From Eubacteriaceae bacterium (GTDB lineage: Bacteria > Bacillota > Clostridia > Peptostreptococcales > Anaerovoracaceae), in contig CABIXY010000002.1 in the NCBI GenBank assembly GCA_902362805.1, positions 558,001 to 622,000 of the forward strand: 64,000 nucleotides of DNA. Direction: 5' to 3'. The notes beneath the pieces were generated by a model. That model had not been told where the DNA came from, made no database searches, and saw only the letters and a program-made list of their open reading frames with translations. Both the position numbers and the translations under genes were made by a program. Of this stretch, positions 58,454 through 64,000 are shown one piece after another. Every line of letters begins with the position of its first letter. Position 1 is the stretch's first letter.

Positions 58454-60298
58454 ATGAATCTGAATGAAAAGTTGAACAATTTACTAAAACGAGTAGAAAA
58501 ACCAGCTAGATATATCGGTGGAGAGACCAATATTGTAATAAAAGATCCTCGAGATGTGAAAGTCAGATTTGCTTTTGCGTTCCCAGACCTGTACGAGATT
58601 GGCATGTCCTATATGGGATTACAGATTCTCTATAACATTTTAAATAAAGAAGAAGACGTTTATTGCGAACGAGTCTTTGCACCGGCGCCGGATATGGAAG
58701 AACTGATGAGAGAGGAAGAAGTGCCTCTTTTTACTTTAGAAACCAAGACGCCGATGAAAGAAATGGACTTTATGGGATTCACGCTGCAGTATGAGATGTC
58801 GTTCACTAGCATCTTGGACATGATGGAACTGGCGGGAATTGCCTTGAAATCGACCGACCGCTTAGAATCGGACCCTATCGTTGTTGCTGGCGGTCCTTGT
58901 GCTTTTAATCCAGAGCCTTTGGCTGACTTTATCGATGTCTTCTTAATTGGCGACGGAGAAGAGAGCCTGCCAAACCTGATGAAAAAATATGCTGAGGCAA
59001 AAGACAGCGGAATCAGCAAAAACGAGTTTTTGAAACAGATTGCAAATGAAGAAGGCGTGTATATTCCATCGCTTTACGATGTAACCTATCATGCAGATGG
59101 AACAATCGCATCTTATGAAAAAAAATATGAAGAAGCGCCTGACAGAGTAACGCGGTGCATCATCGATGATATTGAGAACATCGATTTTCCGACAGAACCC
59201 ATCGTGCCTTTCATTGAGACGGTTCACGACAGATCTGTTATAGAAACCTTCAGAGGCTGTACGAGAGGCTGCAGGTTCTGTCAGGCCGGCATGATTTACA
59301 GGCCGGTCAGAGAGCGATCCAAAGAAACCATCATGAGCCTGGCGAGCGAACAGCTGAAAAATACGGGGCATGAAGAGTTATCGCTGCTTTCTCTTTCAAC
59401 CAGCGATTATTCGGAATTTGAGTCATTGGCTATAGATTTGATGAAAGAATGCAAAGGCGAGAATGTGTCCCTTTCTCTGCCGTCTTTGCGATTGGATACG
59501 TTCTCCTTCAATGTTTTGGAGGAAATCCAGGGATATAAGAAGTCAGGACTGACTTTTGCGCCGGAGGCAGGCACCCAGCGTTTGCGGGACGTTATCAACA
59601 AAGGCATTACGGAGAAAGATATCTACGACGCAGTCGAACAGGCAATTGAGCTAGGGTGGAAACATATCAAACTTTACTTTATGATTGGGCTGCCGACAGA
59701 AACCTATGAAGACCTCGACGGTATTGCGGAGATCGCTCAAAACATCGTAAATATTCATAGGAAATCTGGCCGTGGTGGTAGATTTAACGTGACAGTCAGT
59801 GTCTCCAATTTCGTACCTAAGGCTCATACTCCGTTTCAGTGGGTCAGCCAGAACAGTACAGAAACATTCACCGAGAAACACAACTACCTCCATGAGAGGC
59901 TGAAAATCAAGGGTGTAACTTTTAACTATCATGACGATGCTGTCAGCACCTTTGAGGCAATCTTTGCCCGCGGAGACAGACGTCTTTCAGCCCTTTTATT
60001 GGCGGCTCACAGACTAGGCTGCCGCCTCGACGGGTGGTCGGAACACTTTGACTTGACGAAGTGGAAGACCGCTATAGAGCAGTCGGGGATAGATGCAGAC
60101 TTCTATACGACAAGAGAACGGCGCTATGACGAAGTGTTACCTTGGGATATCATTGATTCTTCCATTACCAAGAAATTCCTACAATCCGAGGCAGAAAAGG
60201 CAATGAAGGAAGTGACGACGAAAGATTGCAGATATGGCTGCAGTGGCTGTGGCATTAATCGAAGAGTGAAATGTAAAATGGGAGGCATTTATGAATAG
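58454..60298 (+). CDS. B12-binding-like radical SAM protein (TIGR03960 family)
   Basis: A 614-residue protein. The N-terminal cobalamin-binding-like region (about 30-190) holds ARYIGGETNIV, VAGGPCAFNPEPLADFID and IGDGEESL. The radical SAM core has FRGCTRGCRFCQAGMIYRPVRERS near 270 (CX3CX2C triad) and FAPEAGTQRLRDVINKGIT. The C-terminus has the cysteines KDCRYGCSGCGINRRVKC. This family nearly always accompanies a DUF2344 protein, as here, where they overlap by eight bases. The reaction is not established; tRNA or rRNA modification is often suspected. Confidence 0.92.
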   Translation: MNLNEKLNNLLKRVEKPARYIGGETNIVIKDPRDVKVRFAFAFPDLYEIGMSYMGLQILYNILNKEEDVYCERVFAPAPDMEELMREEEVPLFTLETKTPMKEMDFMGFTLQYEMSFTSILDMMELAGIALKSTDRLESDPIVVAGGPCAFNPEPLADFIDVFLIGDGEESLPNLMKKYAEAKDSGISKNEFLKQIANEEGVYIPSLYDVTYHADGTIASYEKKYEEAPDRVTRCIIDDIENIDFPTEPIVPFIETVHDRSVIETFRGCTRGCRFCQAGMIYRPVRERSKETIMSLASEQLKNTGHEELSLLSLSTSDYSEFESLAIDLMKECKGENVSLSLPSLRLDTFSFNVLEEIQGYKKSGLTFAPEAGTQRLRDVINKGITEKDIYDAVEQAIELGWKHIKLYFMIGLPTETYEDLDGIAEIAQNIVNIHRKSGRGGRFNVTVSVSNFVPKAHTPFQWVSQNSTETFTEKHNYLHERLKIKGVTFNYHDDAVSTFEAIFARGDRRLSALLLAAHRLGCRLDGWSEHFDLTKWKTAIEQSGIDADFYTTRERRYDEVLPWDIIDSSITKKFLQSEAEKAMKEVTTKDCRYGCSGCGINRRVKCKMGGIYE

Positions 60299-60965
60299 AT
60301 ACATCATTAGATTTTCCAAGGAAGGTTATATTAAATATACTTCACACTTGGACATGCTTAGATTATTCAAAAGAGCATTCAAAAAAACGAGGATTCTACT
60401 TGCATATTCGCAAGGCTTCAACCCTCATCCCAAAATGGGGTTTGCACAGCCTCTATCCTTGGGTTATACAAGCAAATGCGAGCTTTTAGAGTTTGAGACG
60501 ACGAAATCCTTTGATCCGCTGGAAATCAAAGAGCGGCTCTCCAATGTCATGCCGGAAGGAGTGGAACTTCTGGACTGCAGAAGACTGGATACGGATGTAA
60601 AATCCCTGGCTTCTGTCGTGACAGAGGCTGAATATGAAGTCATATTTCCTGTACCTGCTGATATGGTAAATTTTCAAAAGCTGGTTGAAAATTACTTGAA
60701 TCAAGAACAGATTATCGCAGAAAAGCGCCAGAAGAAAACAAGGAAAATGGTTGCTGTAGACATTAAGGGAAAGATTAGAGAAATGGCTATAACAGCAGGC
60801 GAGAAACTGACGCTTCATTTGAAATTGGACTCCGGCAGTAATTCTAATCTGAGTCCAGAACAGGTAATCACAACCTTCTTGGCCTATACTGGTCTGGATG
60901 TAAAACGATATGACGTAGAGGTAGAACGAACGAAGATTAATTTTGACAGTAAATTACAATTTTAG
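60291..60965 (+). CDS. Radical SAM-linked protein (TIGR03936, DUF2344)
   Basis: A 224-residue partner of the TIGR03960 protein. YIIRFSKEGYIKYTSHLDMLRLFKRAFKK in pieces, YSQGFNPHPKMGFAQPLSLGY and ELLEFE are typical of this family. In many clostridia the pair is followed by ribonuclease G and rplU; here comEA follows, and rplU lies upstream. Its start lies inside the previous gene, so translation is coupled. Confidence 0.93.
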   Translation: MNRYIIRFSKEGYIKYTSHLDMLRLFKRAFKKTRILLAYSQGFNPHPKMGFAQPLSLGYTSKCELLEFETTKSFDPLEIKERLSNVMPEGVELLDCRRLDTDVKSLASVVTEAEYEVIFPVPADMVNFQKLVENYLNQEQIIAEKRQKKTRKMVAVDIKGKIREMAITAGEKLTLHLKLDSGSNSNLSPEQVITTFLAYTGLDVKRYDVEVERTKINFDSKLQF

Positions 60966-60966
60966 C

Positions 60967-60995
60967 TTGACTTCCCCATAAAACACATGTAAAAT
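60967..60995 (+). promoter_or_regulatory. Sigma-A promoter of comEA
   Basis: TTGACT and TAAAAT are 17 bases apart and start two bases after the preceding stop codon, 43 bases before the comEA start. Confidence 0.75.
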
Positions 60996-61037
60996 TATGT
61001 AAAATAAAAACGTGTATATGGAAAGGGGAAGGAAACG

Positions 61038-61667
61038 ATGGAACAACTCATGGATAAGCTGAAGTCGTATACAGATTATTTGAAAGAACATAAGAAGATC
61101 GCAAGAATGGCGGCAATCGTTTTCATCATGATTGTCGCTGTCGTATTTTTTGGACATAATGAGGAAAAAGATGAAATTCCAGTACAATTACCTGTAGAAA
61201 ATGAAGAGGCAGGAATAACCGACTCTGATTCGAAAGCAAAGAGGGAGACAGAAATTTATGTCGATATCAGTGGACAAGTAAAAAAGCCAGGCGTATATCA
61301 GGTTACGGATGGAACTCGGTTATTTGAAGTGATCGAGATGGCAGGAGGTTTGACTGCAGACGCAGATAAGGACGGATTTAATCAAGCCGAAGTCGTCAGT
61401 GACGGAGAAAAGGTCATCATCCCGGCAAAAGGAGAAAACAGTGATAGCCTGTCAGGATCTGGCGTGACTACCAGCGGTTTAATCAATATCAATACGGCTG
61501 ACAGCACAACACTGCAGGAAATTCCTGGAGTAGGACCCGCTACAGCCGACAAAATTATTGCCTATCGCAGTGAAAACGGCCGCTTCGCATCAAAAGAAGA
61601 TATTAAGAATGTCAGCGGTATCGGAGATAAAACTTATGAAAAAATGAAAGACAAGATTACTACCTGA
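61038..61667 (+). CDS. comEA: ComEA-type DNA-binding helix-hairpin-helix protein
   Basis: A 209-residue membrane-anchored protein: one transmembrane segment (about 25-42), an SLBB domain (EIYVDISGQVKKPGVYQV, then RLFEVIEMAGGLT), and a C-terminal double helix-hairpin-helix (INTADSTTLQEIPGVGPATADKIIAYR; FASKEDIKNVSGIGDKTYEKM in pieces). ComEA binds incoming DNA at the surface in natural transformation. No comEB/comEC gene follows, so competence cannot be inferred from this gene alone. GGAAAGGGGAAGG precedes the ATG. Confidence 0.93.
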   Translation: MEQLMDKLKSYTDYLKEHKKIARMAAIVFIMIVAVVFFGHNEEKDEIPVQLPVENEEAGITDSDSKAKRETEIYVDISGQVKKPGVYQVTDGTRLFEVIEMAGGLTADADKDGFNQAEVVSDGEKVIIPAKGENSDSLSGSGVTTSGLININTADSTTLQEIPGVGPATADKIIAYRSENGRFASKEDIKNVSGIGDKTYEKMKDKITT

Positions 61668-61746
61668 GTAAACTCCCACATATTTTGTTTGGCAAGCCTA
61701 GTATAAAATGCATATATCTGGCAAGAATATCTTTCGAGGTGATAAT

Positions 61747-62184
61747 ATGTTCAGCCAGAAAAAAAGAAATTTAACTTGGATTTACGTTTGCATTATATTA
61801 CTCATTGCAGTTATCGCAGTGTTTATATTGATTGGGGCACTGAGTAACAAAAATGCGGAAGATGCAGAACGTACAAATCTTGAGAGTAAAGTTAGCGAAG
61901 AAAATCAATCAGAACCGAACGCAGATAATGCAACGAATGTACAAGAACCCGAGGACTCAAAATCTGATGCGGAGAAATTTTATCAGTCATATTATCTGGT
62001 CAAATACGATAATAATGTTATAAAGATCTATTTCTCTGATGAAACAGGAAAACTTACGGAGCTTGAGAGCACGTCTATCGTCTATGAGACATTATCTCAA
62101 GGAGATCAGGCAAAATTTCGTGAGGGAATCAAGGTTGAGAACAGAGATGATCTTAATAGATTAATGATGGATTATGAGAGTTAA
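61747..62184 (+). CDS. Membrane protein with BofC-C-like domain
   Basis: A 145-residue protein: one transmembrane segment (about 10-32), an acidic low-complexity linker (DAEKFYQSYYL follows it), then YYLVKYDNNVIKIYFSDETGKL, ETLSQGDQAKFREGIKVENRDDLNRLMMDYES in pieces, which fits the C-terminal domain of BofC-like clostridial proteins (LPEEDQELLKKGIEV-type pattern). BofC in Bacillus controls the SpoIVB signalling step. The gene is five bases upstream of spoIVB, so the same link is likely here. GAGGTG precedes the ATG at 61747. Confidence 0.7.
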   Translation: MFSQKKRNLTWIYVCIILLIAVIAVFILIGALSNKNAEDAERTNLESKVSEENQSEPNADNATNVQEPEDSKSDAEKFYQSYYLVKYDNNVIKIYFSDETGKLTELESTSIVYETLSQGDQAKFREGIKVENRDDLNRLMMDYES

Positions 62185-62189
62185 ATTAA

Positions 62190-63242
62190 ATGATTGATGT
62201 AAATTTTAAAAGTACAAAATTAAAAAACAGACTGAAAAAATGTGCAGTCTTATTTGCAGGCGTCCTGGCTTTCGTCGCGTGTGCAGGTGTGTTGTTCCCT
62301 GAAAAATTATCAGTGATTACAGGGTCTGATAATGTAGTATCTGAAAGGGTACTGATTCCGGGCGGGCAGTCTGTCGGTATTCAGATGAATGTAAAAGGCG
62401 CTTTGATTGTCGGCGTAGAAAATAATTCAGGACCACAGGTTGGCGATATGATTGTAGCCGTCAATGGGGAAAAAGTAGCAGGACCGGACGATGTGGAGGA
62501 AATAGTAGGGGATAAAGGGAAAACGGTGGAAATTACCGTTATGAGGAATAAAAAGCCCATCAACTATGAAATCACACCGTACTATGACAAGTCAAGCAAG
62601 GAATATAAATTGGGTTTCTGGATCAAAGAGAAGATTGCCGGCATCGGCACATTGACCTTCTACGATCCGAAAACGAATAAATTCGCTTCTTTGGGCCACG
62701 GAATCTATGAACCAGAGACTGGCACCCTTTTACAGACCAAAAACGGTAGTTTACTCAATACAAAGGTCAATCAGATTACAGCAGGATCGAAGGGAACACC
62801 AGGTGAAATTGGCGGAATTATTTACAATTTCCAGAGACCGCTGGGATCTATTGAAAAGAACACCGAGTTTGGTATTTATGGGAAAGCTGATAATGCGCAG
62901 AGTTTTGAAACCAACGAGCCGATGATAATGGCATCAAAAGAAGAAATTGAAGAGGGCGACGCTTATATTCTGACCACAATTGATGGAACCGAGGTTGAAA
63001 AGTTTAAGATAGAAATTACAAAAATTCATCATCAAAGTTCTGCCGAAAGTAAAGGTTTGGAATTTCAAGTGACGGATAAAAACCTCCTTGCATCATGCGG
63101 CGGCATTATTCAGGGGATGAGCGGCAGCCCAATTATACAAAATAACCGGATTATCGGGGCAGTTACCCATGTTTTTGTAAATAACCCCCAAAAAGGATAT
63201 GGAATTTTCGCCGAATGGATGGTAGAAGAAATAGATAAATAA
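62190..63242 (+). CDS. spoIVB: SpoIVB serine peptidase (S55)
   Basis: A 350-residue secreted protease. A transmembrane segment (about 17-38) is followed by a PDZ domain (VLIPGGQSVGIQMNVKGALIV in pieces; GDMIVAVNGEKV) and the S55 peptidase domain with LGHGIYEPETG (catalytic histidine, near 170) and GMSGSPIIQNNRIIGAVTHV (catalytic serine, near 308). It is made in the forespore and triggers pro-sigma-K processing in the mother cell. It precedes spo0A, the conserved clostridial and Bacillus order. Confidence 0.96.
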   Translation: MIDVNFKSTKLKNRLKKCAVLFAGVLAFVACAGVLFPEKLSVITGSDNVVSERVLIPGGQSVGIQMNVKGALIVGVENNSGPQVGDMIVAVNGEKVAGPDDVEEIVGDKGKTVEITVMRNKKPINYEITPYYDKSSKEYKLGFWIKEKIAGIGTLTFYDPKTNKFASLGHGIYEPETGTLLQTKNGSLLNTKVNQITAGSKGTPGEIGGIIYNFQRPLGSIEKNTEFGIYGKADNAQSFETNEPMIMASKEEIEEGDAYILTTIDGTEVEKFKIEITKIHHQSSAESKGLEFQVTDKNLLASCGGIIQGMSGSPIIQNNRIIGAVTHVFVNNPQKGYGIFAEWMVEEIDK

Positions 63243-63250
63243 TGGTATCC

Positions 63251-63257
63251 TGTCGAA
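63251..63257 (+). promoter_or_regulatory. 0A box upstream of spo0A
   Basis: TGTCGAA is an exact match to the Spo0A binding site, eight bases past the spoIVB stop and 139 bases before the spo0A start. A second, weaker match (GTGCGAA) follows. It suggests autoregulation. The intergenic region is otherwise AT-rich and I cannot fix the promoter. Confidence 0.75.
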
Positions 63258-63389
63258 TTTGTGCGAATTTGTAGTAATTTAAAAACAAATTGCGATAAAT
63301 ACATGCAGAAAAATAGTGGAATTCATTGTAAAATAATATCATAAGAAAATGAATTTTCTTGAAAAATGTCCCGAGGGAGGATTATGCGT

Positions 63390-64000
63390 ATGGGAAAAAT
63401 TAAGTTAGGAATTGTTGACGACAACAAAGACTTCTGTGAGGTGCTGCAAAATTATTTTGGGCAGCAGAATGACATAGAAGTCTCTTTTGTCGCAGAGGAT
63501 GGTCTGCAGGCTTTAGAGAAGGTCCAGGAGAATGAAATTGATGTGTTGATCCTGGACTTAATCATGCCACATTTGGACGGTATCGGAGTTTTAGAGTCAT
63601 TGAACACGATGGATTTAAAGAAATATCCTCGCGTAGTTATGGTTTCTGCCGTAGGTCAGGACTCTATGATACAACGAGCAGTTGGACTAGGAGCCGAGTA
63701 TTACTTGGTGAAACCAATCAACACAGATGTTTTAGGCAAGAGAGTCAGACAGGTGATGAACAGGGATGGAGGCATTCGTACGAATGCGAACAGCCAGCTG
63801 AATCTTCGAAAATCTACAGTTTATAAAGATATTATTAGAGAAAATGATTTAGAAATTGAGATTACAAATCTGATTCATGAAATCGGTGTTCCTGCTCATA
63901 TTAAAGGATATCAATACTTAAGAGATGCTATAACGATTGTTGTGAACGATATGGACATCTTGTGTGCCGTAACGAAAGAATTATATCCAATGATAGCCAA
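63390..64000 (+). CDS. spo0A: Spo0A, sporulation master response regulator (3' end outside window)
   Basis: The frame starts GKIKLGIVDDNKDF; 203 residues are visible of about 265. The receiver domain has the acidic pair near residues 9-10, the phosphoacceptor aspartate in VLILDLIMPHLDG near 54, and the switch residues in MVSAVGQD and YYLVKPIN. The C-terminal DNA-binding sigma-like helices begin EITNLIHEIGVPAHIKGYQYL, the Spo0A signature. ATG 63390 is preferred because GGGAGG lies nine bases upstream; ATG 63384 is only three bases away. The frame runs off the window end. Confidence 0.97.
   Translation, partial: MGKIKLGIVDDNKDFCEVLQNYFGQQNDIEVSFVAEDGLQALEKVQENEIDVLILDLIMPHLDGIGVLESLNTMDLKKYPRVVMVSAVGQDSMIQRAVGLGAEYYLVKPINTDVLGKRVRQVMNRDGGIRTNANSQLNLRKSTVYKDIIRENDLEIEITNLIHEIGVPAHIKGYQYLRDAITIVVNDMDILCAVTKELYPMIA

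Noticed and set aside
1..64000. tRNA or rRNA genes
   Set aside because: I found no cloverleaf-like sequence or rRNA signature in the intergenic regions.

Overview
The window reads as one contiguous chromosomal segment of a spore-forming, anaerobic, moderately low-GC Firmicute of the class Clostridia. The evidence is an alpha/beta-type small acid-soluble spore protein, YlbJ, SpoIVB, a BofC-like protein and Spo0A, together with an oxygen-independent ribonucleotide reductase (NrdD/NrdG), acetate kinase, strong AGGAGG-type ribosome binding sites and sigma-A promoters. Amino-acid and peptide handling genes (GltS, SstT, several M20 hydrolases, a YtcJ-like amidohydrolase) suggest an amino-acid fermenter. 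A family XIII/Anaerovoracaceae-like organism is my guess; I could not test it.

Left part (1-20.7 kb, mostly accessory metabolism): htpG (partial, with a perfect CIRCE operator), a beta-lactamase-fold hydrolase, an M20 amidase, then a regulator-GltS-amidohydrolase cluster. An M20D amidohydrolase broken by an in-frame TGA follows, then a GH25 muramidase, a deoxyinosine DNA glycosylase, a DUF3892 protein, a PPOX-metF-metH-EamA operon, SstT, a lipoprotein that looks like a catalytically dead M20C peptidase, and a GNAT acetyltransferase.

Middle part (20.9-43 kb): nrdDG, rpmB, an aldo/keto reductase, then an 820-nt gene-free stretch full of tandem repeats and hairpins. The housekeeping run asp23-recG-SASP-nnrE-rsmD-coaD comes next, followed by a two-component system with an FtsX-type ABC transporter, ylbJ-tmcAL, ackA-rpmF, dapA, and an unusual ATP-grasp protein fused to BspA-type leucine-rich repeats.

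Right part (43-64 kb, core genes): asd (archaeal-type), uppP, ftsK-rimO-pgsA-cinA, recA (with LexA box), a nitroreductase, an SPFH protein with an Arc-like partner, a truncated DUF3990 locus, rplU-rpmA-obg, an M23-like gene, an HD phosphohydrolase, a paired radical-SAM/DUF2344 system, comEA, and the sporulation run bofC-like-spoIVB-spo0A (cut by the window end).

The most unusual signal is not a protein. It is a recurrent DNA/RNA hairpin with a characteristic one-sided 3-nt bulge. It occurs as an 88-nt tandem array after obg (57075-57345) with compensatory base changes between units, as a single copy between rplU and rpmA (55329-55359), and inverted in the gene-free region before asp23 (25991-26021). 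A related 90-nt array lies at 25608-25830. The shape resembles the subterminal palindromes of IS200/IS605 transposons and REP elements, but no transposase is present in the window.
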